Shown: positions 1-12,462 of the stretch, in pieces | Position numbering within the stretch: position 1 is the stretch's first letter | Layout: every line of letters begins with the position of its first letter | Assembly (NCBI GenBank): GCA_012274445.1 | Contig: JAAROD010000015.1 | Location: 3,100,001-3,164,000, forward strand | DNA: 64,000 nucleotides | Direction of reading: 5' to 3' | From: Sclerotiophoma versabilis | Taxonomy: Eukaryota > Ascomycota > Dothideomycetes > Pleosporales > Didymellaceae | The notes under the pieces: model-generated | Database searches by the model: none | Told to the model about the DNA's origin: nothing | The model's input: the letters and a program-made list of their open reading frames with translations, nothing else | Translations under genes and position numbers: made by a program

Positions 1-1550
1 AGGAGGTCGACCCAAGGTTTGGAGGTCGTTGATGAACACGAAAACAAGCAGCTGTCAAAGCTTTCAAATTCCTTCCGCTAGTGTAACCCACCCAAACGGC
101 AAGGCGCTCCGACACAACGGGATTTCCTCCATCTTCCAACAGGATCACCACAATCGACATCAGCACACCCTGTTACACAACAGGATGTGCTACACGTTGT
201 ACATGTAGCGAGAGCCCAAGGAAAAGGCCATCTTTCTCGCCTTTGCGACTGCCAGTCTCTGTCCTCTAACGATCTTTTCGGTCTTCGGACTTTTCCAAAG
301 TACCGAGGCGTGCGCCAAAGATGACAGATGCTTGTTGACTTGTTGAAACGAAGGCTGAGCGCACGGAACGTTCACGCGCAAGCGATAGATCACTCTAGAC
401 GGCCTAGGATCAGGCATCCCGTCTCGACTCAATCGAGGAAAATACCACGTAACACGGACAACCTGTTCTAACAGTATCTTTAGCACTCGAGCGGTACCAC
501 TGTATCTGCATGCATAGCCATGTGGCTTATCACCGCTGGTCGATGGAATTGCGCATGATTTGATTGGCCATAGCAGCGCATTACAGTTTAGTGCCAAATA
601 GCAGCACATCGACCATTGCTATTTCCCCAAACATGAGAACTGCCGAGATGATCCATACTACGTAAACACAATCCTGAGTGGTAGTGATCTCCGCTGGAGG
701 TTGACCTGGACCCTCCGGTAGAGTACCAGAAGAGCTAGAACTAAGGGTGGACCTAAGCCATAGAGCTCCAGCGTGATATCACCGTCATACGAATACTTCC
801 AATTTGCATTCTGCACCAGTGCGCCTTCAAAAACCCTGTCTTACACTACAAGTGATGATCTCAAGATCTGAGTCATGACGAGCCTTAACTTCTTGCTGTA
901 GGGTTACTGTGTTCACCTTCGTGCGATCGATACAAAGACGCGCAGGTGCGTCGCCTCGAGAGGCTTCATCCAGCCGGTCCGCTCTGGCCTCGAAATCCTG
1001 AACCTTGTATCGATAACACGGAGAGGGCAGAATGGGGTTGGCTGAACGAACTGCCTGGGCAGGACAAGCTGGAGCGCGAAGCGTGCGTGCGAGGTGTAGA
1101 ACAATACGGCGAGCTCATGGATGACTTTTACAAAGCTGGAAGTTACTGCGTAAATAAAGTACCCATTTCCAAGTGCCATGTTTCACAGTAGGTCTTCGGG
1201 ACGGGTACCTAGGTTACCACTCGCTGCTTGAACATGTGCTTGGTCATTTACTCCAACTAGATATGACGGGTACGTCGAGTGCAAGCACGTGTCAGTATCG
1301 ATCTTCTTTCCCTTCGTAGGCATTTTTTACGTCTCGGAGTTGGTTCGTTATTTCATTCAACCCGTCTGTGCTCCCATCAGTCTTCTGCAGGTCGCTGCAA
1401 CTTCTGGGCCGCCTCAGATGAGCAGTATGAGAGTTCATGTCAAACGGTTACTACTGTTACTTTATCTGCAAACACCTATATCAATACGAGAAATACGCAA
1501 AAGCTGGAAGTATTAAGACCGAGATAACTTCTTGCCGACAATGACAGCAC
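1..1550. other. Unassigned 5' spacer
   Basis: No coding frame here looks convincing on either strand. The longest open frames are short, overlap each other and contain no family motif. The last few hundred bases are probably the 3' flank of the oxalate decarboxylase gene, which reads toward this segment. The left edge is a window cut, so a gene truncated there cannot be excluded. Confidence 0.4.
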
Positions 1551-3003
1551 CTATTTACCATGCACCAGCACCTGCTTCTCCTTCTTCAGTCCCTCCACAA
1601 CAGTCAACGGCAGCTTAAGAACGTCAGCAACGATATCTGCGGGCGTCAAAGCCAGCCACTGCGTCAAAGACACGTCAGCTACACGGTCTGCCTTATAAAT
1701 CTCGATCCAGGTGAGGTTCTGGGTTTCAGAAGTGTTCTCAATATAATGCCCAGAGTTGTCTGGAAACACAGCAGTGTCACCAGGACCAAAATCAAAGGTG
1801 CGTGAATTGCTGTTACCGGTGAAAACTGTCGCACGACCTTTGCCTTCGTGGAAATACAACCACTCTTCGGACTGCTGACTGTCAGTGTAACCGCACATCT
1901 CAAGAACTAAGCTGACTTACAGTAGGATGCCAGTGCAACTCCCTAATGCCCTTTGGCTCAAGCACAACGTACGTTGACGCGATCGTCTTCGAGATAGGGA
2001 AGTTGGTCGAGTCAATCTTCCACCAGACACCAGCACCACCGGGTGCAGGCTCAGGTGCGTGCGAGAAAGTGCGGTACACATACGAGGCATCCGCAACGAG
2101 TTCACCGGCACCTCCAGTGACGTTCCGTTGCCTTGAAGCGGCACCGGTTGTGCTGTTTTGGATATACGGATTTGTCTTCGGCAAATCGTCAAAGGTTGAC
2201 TCAGGAAGACCGAAGCTCTTCGCAAGAATCGATTTTGGCGTCTTCGCAAGCCAGTCGTCAAGATTAAAGGTCGTTCTTAGGTTTCATTAGAGAGCTAATG
2301 ACCAATGTGCAGGATTCGCTTACCCAGCTGCGTCGAAATTTCCATCGTCGAATGCTAGTAAGTACTCATTCTCATCGTCCAGACCCTGTACTGTGTGTGC
2401 TTGACCTTTAGGGAAGTACCATATGTCTCCAAATCCGAGTTCAGTAACCTGATGACGACCGTTCTCATCGACCGCCGATACGAGCACGCGGCCGAACAGT
2501 ACTTGTCCCCATTCTGCCTATGGGCATTCTTAGCAATAAACTCAGGAAGTATGGACTGGTCGGGTTGGTTGGGTAACGTACGACACGGTGCCAGTGCAAT
2601 TCTCGGATGGCGCCCTTCCTCAAGTGCTGCTGCGCTGCTGCGATGTCATGACTTTGCGGCAAGTCATTGTCCACCTGCTCTCGAACCCATCCACCTGGAT
2701 AAATTCGAGTCTTCGAGTCAGAGAAACGCCATTTTAGGTTCGGCACGGTGCCTGAATCAGTGCTCTGCTGGCCTAGGTTCGAAGGGTTCTCAATATCTAT
2801 TTGTCGGTTGGCTCCACCTATGCAAAGTCAACACTCACAATTACTACGCCCTGGAAGCACTCGTACCTACCCAAGATTGGAGCACCCTTGCCTTTGCCAT
2901 CAATGGGCTGACCATCGGAGAACGGAGCAGGAGTCTGTCGCTTTACTACGCCAGCAAAGGCTGAAGATGCAAAAAGCACACTGACTGCGGCGCTGAATCT
3001 CAT
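1551..3003 (-). CDS. Secreted bicupin oxalate decarboxylase
   Basis: Predicted to convert oxalate to formate and CO2 with Mn, outside the cell. Five exons read in frame: 3003-2871, 2817-2582, 2517-2324, 2275-1921 and 1871-1551 (412 residues), with GT-AG introns of 48-64 nt. The protein opens with a signal peptide (MRFSAAVSVLFASSAFAG) followed by a KR site. It has two cupin barrels. The first carries RELHWHRVAEW and a later QAHTVQG histidine; the second carries RELHWHPTSEEW and GHYIENT, together the HxHx(4,5)E...H metal ligands of each domain. The segments DWLAKTP and QWLALTP are typical of the OxdC family. The start is the ATG at 3003, directly before the signal peptide. Fungal relatives are usually slightly longer. 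A related oxalate oxidase activity cannot be excluded, but the two-domain layout favours decarboxylase. Family call is firm; exact splice sites are read by eye. Confidence 0.9.
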
Positions 3004-3015
3004 CTTGAGATGCAC

Positions 3016-4154
3016 TGATACACGTTACCTGCCTCCTTTGTTCTTTGAAAGATCATACGATGTCTTATAGGTGCGCGGTGACCTGATTTCCCAAAGCTAT
3101 GACTCTCATGTGGTGCATTTTGTGGCGCATTTTCAAACTTACTTCGCGAATACAACATACAAGCACGGCAGAAAATCTGCCTATCTCCCGATTCGGAGCA
3201 CATTGAGTCCAGCTCATCATCTTCATTGGCGAGTTACAGCTGAACCGCTACTATCATCGCTGGTTTATTAAGATAATATGGTGAACTTCTTCCAGTAATC
3301 GGCGAGGCACCCACGTACATCGAATCAGCATCTCGGTCAATTCCAAAAACCATACGGTCGCAGGCAATAGAGGTGATGTCGCGATGCTTGGCATTCAAAC
3401 GTTGTGGTATTGTGTTTGCAGATCGACCCCAGGTTGGCACGCTAGTACAATCACACCATTCGTGCATCGAATTGACATTACTCTTGAATCTCAAATAGTA
3501 GCTTGCTTCATATCTGGCTCTCTTTCCATGGATCGAAACCCTTGAAATGGTATGCGTTCCTCTTGTATGCACAACACTTGGCATCTACGCTCAGATGTCT
3601 CGGTCAGGCTCGAAACATATCAAACGATATGTTCACACACCTCTCGACAGAACTCATTATTCCGATTACTCTCACGCCCTCAATTGAATCAAGCCGTGGC
3701 TTCTCGACTTTGCTCATAACTCTTTACAAATATGTCTGTGTCCTTGAGTAGCTTGAGGTTACACCAGATACCGCATCTGCCGTCTTTGCGCCAAAGGCAC
3801 TCTTCATCTCCCTGATGGAAATGAGAGCGATAATGTCTGAGTTGAGGGCGTTGACGGGTAATCGCACCAAAAGATCATACCGTTCAGGCTCAGTATTCCG
3901 GTACAGTCCATGCTCTTCCAGTCACTAGATCTGCCTTTCCAAACAAGATCTCGTTCAGCGTGTACCTTGACAGCTTATTCGCGAGGATGAATAAAATATT
4001 CCTTTGAAAACTCCACCAAGGGCAGCCTACCTAGATCTGAAGTGGAAGAAACACCAAGCTTCTAGCGCCGACTCTTCTTCCTACATGGCTGAAATGACAC
4101 CTTCTCCGACGATCGCAACCGCGTTAGTTCTCCTCAAGTCTTGATACAAGGCTT
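3016..4154. other. Spacer without assignable gene
   Basis: This stretch lies between the oxalate decarboxylase start and a signal-peptide-like frame. It contains only short interrupted frames on both strands. Some minus-strand fragments around 3750-4000 look protein-like but are separated by stops and belong to no family I recognise. The part next to 3003 should include the oxalate decarboxylase promoter. A decayed gene is possible. Confidence 0.3.
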
Positions 4155-4433
4155 TTAAAGCTTGGCATTAGACTCCGCAATACCACAAGCTGAGCCTCCA
4201 ACGGCGTGTCTCTGCCAATTTGATCGTGTATTGAAGGCATCCTTGGACGATACTATATCGAGACCAGCTTCGATAAGAAGAACCTCCTCGTTACTAACTA
4301 CTTTTTCCAAACCAGCGAGATCTGTATAGCCAATGTCACTGCGAGCTTCAAGGCGCGTCCCCGCGGCGTTTGCAAGCAGGAGCAGAGCTATACCGCACAG
4401 TGCTATCATCTCAGGCTGAGCTGATCCTAACAA
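4155..4433 (-). pseudogene. Signal-peptide-like frame, possible gene remnant
   Basis: An open frame of about 92 codons, read leftward, contains a hydrophobic stretch (MIALCGIALLLLANAAG) that resembles a secretion signal. A mixed segment with a LLIEAG motif follows. It then stops, and the downstream minus-strand sequence shows only scattered short open pieces. I do not recognise the family. It could be the first exon of a secreted protein whose remaining exons I cannot join, a decayed gene, or chance. No homology can be claimed. Confidence 0.22.
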
Positions 4434-5390
4434 GCCTTACTGCTACTAGAAGCGGGAAGATTGAGTGACACGTGGATGCAGAATGACAGAAATTACACAG
4501 AGCAGGAGAGCATATCGCGCCCCTGTGACATTTTCACGAACCGACAGGAACAAGACCTCCATTAGTCTATCAGTTGTCTCCTTTGAATACTCATACTCAC
4601 ACTCATACTACACTCATAAGAAGATTAGAAATATACAGAGAAGTCAATGAGTCGATTTCAAGGCTTTTGTGCTTTTCGCGCAGTTGTTTCGAGCAAGCGG
4701 CATATATTACTGCACTGACATGCTCGTACAGACTCTTCAACTCGAAGGGTGAGAAATGTGGGCGTCGAAAGGGAAGGCCCCGGTGAGTTGCGTGAGCACT
4801 AGGAGATCGCTCGACTGCGATATCGAACTGGATGTCTTCTAGATGTGTTCAAGTCATAGAGCTTCAAGGGATATCCCAGCATGTGCGTTTTGAAAGCTGG
4901 GGTATCCCATCTCAGGGACGCAGAGAGTGTAGACTCCGCAACACTAAGCTTTGTGTTTTTTTGGTAGTTGAAGGAAGAGGGTGAATAGTCGATTAAAAGC
5001 TGCGCAGCAGTGGGAGTATTTCTATCGGGTATCCATGGTGAAATGCACTTCAGTAGTAGCACAAACACCGGATTGTATGTCGAATTCACGTTCCTTTTAA
5101 ATTTTTCAAACGGAAAATGTGGTCGCCATACATGATGTCAAGGCACGATAGGAACAAGTTTGAACTTTTGTGCATTCGTACCGGCCCATACCAGACCAGA
5201 AATATTCATACTCCCAAAGACCCAAGCCAGATTTCTCAGCGCCGACATCATCAACGCCACACATGCTCTCCATCTCTATACGCCTTGCCTCTCAGTTTAT
5301 CTCGTTAAATCATCAAACATCGCGAATCGTAAGACAAGGGCAATACTAAAGCCTGGCCTTCAAAACCTGGTCTTGGGGGCCCGAGTGTAG
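4434..5390. other. Intergenic spacer with short CTCATA-type repeats
   Basis: No convincing gene. A short imperfect run of ACTCATAC-like units lies near 4586-4617. The right end is the 3' flank of the formaldehyde dehydrogenase gene, whose stop codon begins at 5393 on the minus strand. Confidence 0.4.
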
Positions 5391-6910
5391 TTATTCGCGC
5401 ATGTTGACGACGCAACGGATGCAGTCGCCAGCCTTCATGTCGCCGAAGGCCTGGTTGATCTTGTCAAGGGGCTGGCGGTGAGTGATGAACTCGTCAACCT
5501 TGAGGTCGCCATTCATGTAGTCGGCGACGAGACCAGGGAGTTGCGTGCGGCCCTTGACACCACCGAAGGCGCATCCTTTCCAGACACGGCCGGTGACGAG
5601 CTGGAAGGCTGTGAAGGTTGTTAGCGATATGCTTTGCTTGTTTTTGCTGAGGGTCAAACGTACGGCGAGTGGAAATCTCCTGGCCAGCGGCAGCAACACC
5701 GATAATGATGGACTCTCCCCATCCCTTGTGACAGGCCTCGAGCGCAGCGCGCATGACGTTGACGTTACCTGTGCAGTCGAATGTGTAGTCGCAGCCGCCA
5801 TCGGTCATCTCGATGAGCTTCTCCTGGATGCTCTGGGAGCCGAGCTTGGTGGGGTTGACGAAGTCAGTAGCACCGAATTTCTTCGACCACTCCTCCTTGG
5901 AGTCGTTTACGTCAACAACAATGATCTTGCCAGCCTTGTTCTTGACAGCACCCTGGATGACGGACAGACCGACACAGCCAGCACCGAAGACGGCAACGTT
6001 GGAGCCCTCCTCAACACCACCCTTTCCTGCGGTGATGACGGCAGCACCGTAGCCGGTTGTGATACCGCAGCCGAGCAGGCAGGTACGGTCCATGGGGGCC
6101 TTCTCGGTGATGGCGACGACGGAGATGTCGGCAACGACGGTGTACTGGGAGAAGGTGGAGGTTCCCATGAAATGGAGGAGGTCCTTGCCCTTGCACTTGA
6201 AGCGCGAGGTGCCGTCAGGCATGACACCCTTGCCCTGGGTTGCACGGATCTTGCCGCACAGGTTGGTCTTGCCAGACTTGCAGAACTTGCACTCCTTGCA
6301 CTCTGGTGTGCTGGAAGCTGTTAGTTATGGTGGGGGGCTTCAAGGGCGGCAGACACGTACTAAAGGGCAACGACGTGGTCACCAGGCTTCACGTTTGTGA
6401 CGCCCTCACCAACGGACTCGACGATACCAGCACCCTCGTGCCCGAGGACGATGGGGAAGGCACCCTCGGGGTCCTTGCCGGACAGTGTGTAGGCATCTGT
6501 GTGGCAGACACCGGTGTAGTAGATCTCAATGCGGACCTCGTGGGCCTTGGGGGGTGCGACCTCGACATCCTCAATGGAGAGGTCCTTGCCAGCTTCCCAG
6601 GCAACGGCGGCCTACTGCAGTCAGTACAACTATTCGGCCTTCGGACTCTCACAATCCTTCGATCGCCGCGTCATTCCGCTGCACAATGCCTGTCCACTTG
6701 TCTGCGGATCCGCAAGTGCCAAGCTTGGGATGCCGTCACAAAAAGCGGACAGAGCAGGTCGACGAGCAGGCCGACGACGGAGCTGAAGAACGAGAGGCTT
6801 CAGAACGTACCTTGCAGGTGATGGTCTATGCAATTGTCAGCTCATATGTCCTCAGTCGTGTTGTTGTGGTGGTGGTGTTGACGTACCTTGCCAACGGTAT
6901 CGGCGGGCAT
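5391..6910 (-). CDS. S-(hydroxymethyl)glutathione dehydrogenase (class III ADH)
   Basis: Glutathione-dependent formaldehyde dehydrogenase: it oxidises S-hydroxymethylglutathione with NAD and also takes part in S-nitrosoglutathione reduction; cytosolic (family knowledge; the yeast orthologue is SFA1). Five exons are inferred: 6910-6887, 6825-6811, 6611-6361, 6310-5664 and 5608-5391, giving 384 residues, the normal family length. Visible motifs are catalytic-zinc GHEGAG, the structural-zinc cysteine cluster TPECKECKFCKSGKTNLC, the class III hallmark around CGITTGYGAA, and the Rossmann GAGCVGLSVIQGA. The second exon is only 15 nt (ACCATCACCTGCAAG) and encodes TITCK, without which the N-terminus is incomplete. 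The start MPADTVGK is at 6910. The intron following the microexon is 199 nt, the others 50-61 nt. Identification is very secure. Confidence 0.96.
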
Positions 6911-7404
6911 TGTGACGATGCGATGAACTCAAGGGGTATCTGGAAGTGAGGAATACAGTTTCGAGAGCGAAGAGACAGGACGAAGAGAGGAGAAGAGAGG
7001 AAGACTAGCCAAAGCTGCTCCAGGCTCTGGAAGGGCTCCCGACCTTTTATTCAAAGATGTGGGGTATCTCCGACGGCACCGTCATCTGCCTGCCCCTCCA
7101 CGCCAGCCAGCAGCCCCTCATTCGCGGCGGAGGCTCGGTCTCTGTCGCACCTCTCGCGCAATGCTCGCGTCAAGAGGCTGAAGCTCGCGCCACTCTCGGA
7201 ACAGGCGCATTGTCTGGGCAATCGAGCGCCGCTGCTGGCAATCGGGCGGGCTGGGCAGCGCGCTCGGGGCTTGTTAACCACATGTGGGCGCAGCTGGAGC
7301 CGTGAAGCGCGTCGTGGCGTGTCGAGGTATAAGGCGGCCGCGGGTTAACTTGCCCCTTCCGGTTGAGGAACACGGCTGTGCTCTCCAACATCACCGTCTT
7401 GGGA

Positions 7405-7434
7405 GCATGTGTGCATGTGTGCATGTGTGCATGT
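7405..7434 (+). repeat. 8-bp tandem repeat (GTGCATGT)
   Basis: Almost four consecutive copies of the unit GTGCATGT: one partial (GCATGT) then three complete. It lies in the divergent promoter region and is a simple microsatellite likely to vary in length between strains. Confidence 0.9.
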
Positions 7435-7670
7435 ACGAGTGCCTTGATAGCAGGCCGCAGAACCTTCTGTTACTTTCCAATTCCACGAAGCAGTCGGACA
7501 GTCATTCACACTTCTTCGCTGCTACTCTCCGTGAGCCGAGCATCTGCTTTGCATGACCGGGACGCAGGCCGATATCCCACAGCTGTTGATTGCAGCGTGT
7601 ACGGCAGCGTTCCGACATCCACGTGAGCCTGAGCAAGCCTCAGTCGGTACCTGTGTGGGACTTCATCTTT

Positions 7671-7691
7671 GCAGCCAGCAACCAGCAACTC
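7671..7691 (+). repeat. Short GCAACCA heptamer repeat
   Basis: Three 7-bp units (GCAGCCA, GCAACCA, GCAACTC) in line, about 320 bp ahead of the Hcs1-type helicase start. The unit resembles repeats at 19234-19260 (reverse complement GCAACAA) and 34595-34629. Confidence 0.6.
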
Positions 7692-8008
7692 GGAAGGTGG
7701 AGAAAGTGAAGCTTGGCTTGTTCAGCATTTGCTAGCGTGTCCGCCCGCCTGTGCATCTCCATGACCTTCGAAACAGCTTACCACATGCCCTACGACAATC
7801 GAATAGTAAGCGCCAGAAGACGACGCAGGCGGCAAGCATTTCTTTCCATACGGTGGCATAGTCGCTGCCAGCTTGACCTTGACACGCACGTCGCGCTTGC
7901 TTCGCCCTGAGCGCGTCATAGCAAGCCCCACCAGAGCTGCACAAACGCGACCGCAGCTTCACGGTGGCTCTTATACAACACACGTTGACTACACAGCGAC
8001 TAACCACA

Positions 8009-10678
8009 ATGCCGATTCCCACAGATATTCCAGCCTTTGCTGCCTCTCAGCTTACGCTGCTTGATGCTGAGCTCAAAGCTGAACTCTCGGAAACGGACGC
8101 TCTCCTCTCCTCGCACACTCCTACTGCACTCGCCCGTGGGGGCCTGGCCATCTTGAACCTCAATGTCTCCTCCGTTCGAACCGGTATGGGCGGCAAGACC
8201 ATCGTCGAGCTCGCCCTAGACCCTGCAGTGGTCACAAAAGGCGCCAAGCCAGAGATACCTGAACATGGTATACGCGTGGGAGACATCGTGGCTGTTGCAG
8301 ATCAGCCAGCGGGCAGCGCAAAGAAAACAGAGAAGAAGGAGCTAGAGAAGAAGGGTGCAGAAGGCGTAGTGCTACGGGTGAGGCGTGAGAATATCGAGGT
8401 TGTGCTGGATAAAGAAGACGCGAATGTGCCAAGCGGGAACAAGCTGTGGATGTCAGTCATGCGTTGGAGCTCCAGAAATACACGGCGGATGCTGATACAC
8501 CATGTAGAGTCAAGCTGGCAAATGATGTCACCTACAAGAGGTACGCATCTGCAGCAATACAAGAAGTTGTGCCTACCTTCACTGCATGCTCATACGTGAC
8601 AGGATGAATCAGACTATGACTAGGCTGCACAAGTTTGGCGAGCAGGAGTACACACCCTTTATGAGAGTGCTCTTTGGCCAAGGCTCACCCTCACCCCTCC
8701 CGTCAGATCTCAACGACCCCTCGAATCCACTACACAAGCTGGAGTTCAACGACCCAAGCTTGAACGACAGTCAAAAGGAAGCCGTCAGGTTCGCTCTAGC
8801 CTCTCGAGAAGTCGCCTTGATTCACGGCCCACCGGGCACAGGAAAGACACATACACTGATTGAGCTGATCTTGCAGATGTTGAAGCAGAACCTTCGCCTC
8901 CTTGTATGCGGTCCGTCCAACATCTCAGTAGATAACATTGTTGAGCGACTGGCTTCCCACAAAGTCAACATGGTGCGATTGGGGCATCCAGCTCGCCTCC
9001 TTCCGTCTGTTCTGAACCACTCACTTGATGTCCTTACCCGCACATCAGAAGCTGCAGCCCTGGTCCAAGATGTGCGCAAGGAAATGGACGACAAGCAAGC
9101 ATCAATACGCAAAACTCGCAATGGTAGAGAGAAGAAGCAAATTTATACTGAACTAAAAGAGCTGCGCAAAGAGTACAGAGAACGAGAGAAAGGCTGCGTC
9201 AATAACCTCGTCGGAGGCAGCAAAGTCGTCTTAGCAACACTTCACGGCGCAGGTGGCTTCCACCTTAAAGGCCAAGAATTTGACGTGGTCATCGTGGACG
9301 AAGCAAGTCAAGCTCTTGAGGCACAATGCTGGGTCCCTCTACTTTGGGTCAAAGCAAATAAACTGGTCCTTGCAGGAGACCATCTCCAACTCCCACCTAC
9401 CATCAAGTCATTGAACTCGAAAGAGTCGAAGGCAGCGAAGAAGGTCGCAACAACTGTAAACACAGAATCTTCAGGCATCAGCAAAACCCTCGAGACCACT
9501 CTCTTCGACCGCCTTTTATCCCTGCATGGGCCCAGTATAAAGCGCATGCTAACAATTCAATACCGCATGCATGAAACCATCATGCGCTTCCCTTCTGACG
9601 CGCTCTACGACTCGCAACTTATCGCCGCCGATGGCGTCAAGGACCGACTGCTCACAGGCCTGCCCTACGAAGTCCAAGAAACCGAGAACACAAAGGAGCC
9701 CCTGGTATTCTGGGACACGCAAGGCGGCGACTTTCCCGAGAAAATCGAGGATGAGGGCGTCATTAGCAAGGGAGGCAAGGGCATGAGTCTCGGTGATAGC
9801 AAAAGCAATGAAGCCGAAGCGGCGTTAGTCAAGATGCATGTTAACAACCTGATCGCCGGGGGTGTCAAGGAGGAGGATATTGCGGTCATTACGCCATATA
9901 ATGCGCAGGTACGTCCTCACTTAATATCTTCATGCGATTTTCAGATCTTCTCGCCCGCAACGCGGTACGGCCGCGCCGATCCGAATCGGTGCATCGGTGA
10001 ATCTGTCCACTGGGTGATGGGATCCCTGTCATGTTACCCTTACCACACAATCCTATACCGCACCAAGGATCGTAAACTGACCATTTAATGTCACAGCTAG
10101 CATTACTCGCTGGTATGCTGAAAGAAAAGTACCCGCAACTTGAACTCGGTTCCGTTGACGGCTTCCAAGGCCGTGAAAAAGAAGCCGTCATTGTGAGTAC
10201 TGTGCGCAGTAACTCAGAGCACGAAGTCGGTTTTCTGGGCGAGAAGAGAAGGCTCAACGTAGCCATGACACGTCCGAAGAGACATCTTTGTGTTGTTGGT
10301 GATAGCGACACGATTAGCAAGTACGTATGCCCTACTCCTACACCTTTACCCTCACTCTATCTTCCATTATAGTAGTCTGAAAGGAGGACGATGTGGCAGC
10401 CGGGAAAGTGAGTTGAAACTGGTGGTGGAGAAGAAACGCAGTGCGGAGGTGCATGCGTAATTCCGACAAGGCCGATCCCGCACCTGCAAGCCACACTCTC
10501 CTGACCCTTCGCTGCCGTTTCCGCTGTGTCACGGCGTCATGCACCCTTCTCCCATTCGAACACTGCTAACGCACTTCTCAGGGGCAGTGCGTTCTTGAAG
10601 CAATGGATGGAGTATCTCGAGGAGAATGCTGATCTGAGGTATCCAAATCTGACGGATGTGTATGACAACGATCAGTAG
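8009..10678 (+). CDS. SF1B DNA/RNA helicase, Hcs1/IGHMBP2 type
   Basis: UPF1-like superfamily 1B 5'-to-3' helicase of the SMUBP2 branch (yeast DNA polymerase alpha-associated helicase A). Exons are 8009-8451, 8508-8540, 8603-9908, 10097-10320 and 10582-10678, giving 700 residues. Motifs in order: Walker A GPPGTGKT (about residues 234-241), GPSNISVDNIVERL (motif Ia), DEASQALE (Walker B), GDHLQLPPT (motif III), QYRMHE (motif IV), VDGFQGREKEAVI (motif V) and LNVAMTRPKRHL (motif VI). The N-terminal part carries the beta-barrel region typical of this branch, with a Lys/Glu-rich insert. The second exon is only 33 nt, and the last intron is long (261 nt) with a branch-like TGCTAAC. The start is the ATG after ACCACA at 8009; an upstream in-frame start codon is less likely. 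No R3H or zinc-finger tail is seen, unlike animal IGHMBP2. Confidence 0.92.
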
Positions 10679-12462
10679 CGGACGGTGAGTGAGAGACTGG
10701 GGTAAGCCAGCTGCATTATGGGGAGAGTGGAGAGGGACAGCGCAGCAAAGAGCAGGGTTGCGGAGGCTATTGGGAGAGGCGAAGACAAGCGAGACAGGCC
10801 GAGATACTGCTGCTGCATGAGAGTGGACCTTGCACTTGGCGGATATTCACAGCGCCTCTAAAACATGCATTGATTGGTGTTGAGTGCGGCGGGGTTGTAG
10901 GTCTGACAGCTGTAGCGTGCAATTGAAAGGATCAGACCTGTCAAGCATACCGGTGTAGAAGTCAAACGCCTCCAGAAGGTCTCGCGATAGGTGAATCGAT
11001 GGGCAAGCGAGGCTTTGCTTCTTGTTGCGTTGTGATGGAGATGTAAGAGATGCAGAAGCGCTAAAGATTACCTGCAGAGGACTAGCGGGACTAATCAAGC
11101 CTATGGGGTAGCGAGGAGCCAACACAGCAACAAGCTCAAGGCTCTGAAAACTTCCTGCAGATATGGTACGCTAAAGACATCCCAATAACAGCACTGAATC
11201 AAAATCGTACCATGCTTGACCTCCAGATTCTGGGAAGTGTCGCAGCTGTAGCTATTGAGTCGTATTCCTCGACGCCAGTACTATCGACCGTTGAGCCCCT
11301 AATGTTGCTTGTGCGGCCACGTTTTGCTTCTCCTTCCAACACACAACACACTCGAGCAGCCCACGGCTGCACGCGCGCCAGGACTCCTCCTGTTCCTCAG
11401 GCTGTCACTTGGTGCCTGGGGGCCGTTTGCTGGCCAATACGCACGCGTGGCGCGTTCGTGCATGCAAGTCCTCAAACGCTGCATGCAGCCCCAGGGTTCT
11501 TGACGTGCACTAGGAGACCGCACGCACCACTCAAACTGCTGTCTTGGGAAACTCGTCGAGACGCGATGGGCGACGCGACTCCCTGAAGGGTGTAAGCTGT
11601 GGCGCCACGTAGATTCTTTGGGGTCCGTTCCGTGCTGTCGCTGCTTGAAAGGCGTGTGAGACCCCCCCGTGGCATTCGCACCGAACTGCTTTGGGCGAAG
11701 CGTCATGTTTCAGACCTCGATAGCACACGCCTCGCTACCGCTATCCGCACCACCAACCCAGTAGATGTCTGTGCAGGGTATCCATTGGAGAAGGCTCATA
11801 CCGTGCTTGCCCATGCGAATCGACGCAAATCGCTTGAGCGAACGCGCCTTTTGAGCATTTTGCCGGCGCGAAGCGTGGTCCTGCGCGTTTCCGCCAAGGC
11901 TTAGAGCTACCGCTATTAGAGAAGACGCTGTCGCAGATACCGGCGATGCTCCCTCTTTCATCCTATCGATACTGCTCCCCCGCCCGTGGCCCCTGCTACA
12001 TGACGCTGCTGTTTGATACTTATTCCTTCAGACGCCCCCTTCATCTTCTCTGACGTCTGTTGTTCTACTTCTGTCGCTCGTTGTCCAATTTTCGTCTTTC
12101 AGCGTACTATTCTTAGCCTCTTTCTTGCCATTCAAAACTGCTCAGTTGACCTGAAAGACAGAACTAGGGTACATAGACCATTCCATTTCGCTTTGTTAGC
12201 CCATTGTTTCATTCTTGACAACTGCGTCCACTTTGCTTGGCTCGCGTCTTTCTGTTGCGCTGGCATATCCTACTAATGTGTAGTTACCCACGAGTAGCTT
12301 TGCTTTTCGCGCGTTGGTGATGCCGGGAAACGGCTGTTCGTACCACAGTACTCACCAGGGTGGACCTTGCAACTACTGCGCAAGCGCAATCTTATCCGCA
12401 TAAGGTCATCTGCAGGTCTTCTCCACAGCCTGCTCTATTAGAGCAGCATATCGCCGCTACGC
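10679..12462. other. 1.8 kb intergenic region
   Basis: No supportable gene. Several overlapping open frames of 60-135 codons occur on both strands between 11200 and 11960, but they have no motifs. Pyrimidine-rich sequence between about 12010 and 12260 looks like a fungal promoter or 5' leader for the gene that starts near 12463-12496. Confidence 0.45.

Larger units (their letters stand above)
6911..8008. promoter_or_regulatory. Divergent intergenic region, ADH / Hcs1 helicase
   Basis: This 1.1 kb segment separates the start codons of two genes transcribed away from each other, so it should hold both promoters. It contains an 8-bp tandem repeat (7405-7434) and a short GCAACCA-type repeat (7671-7691). 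Open frames inside are short and mutually overlapping; I see no gene. Confidence 0.5.

Noticed and set aside
5545..6324. A 259-codon plus-strand frame over the formaldehyde dehydrogenase gene
   Set aside because: Antisense shadow: the minus strand carries all alcohol dehydrogenase motifs.
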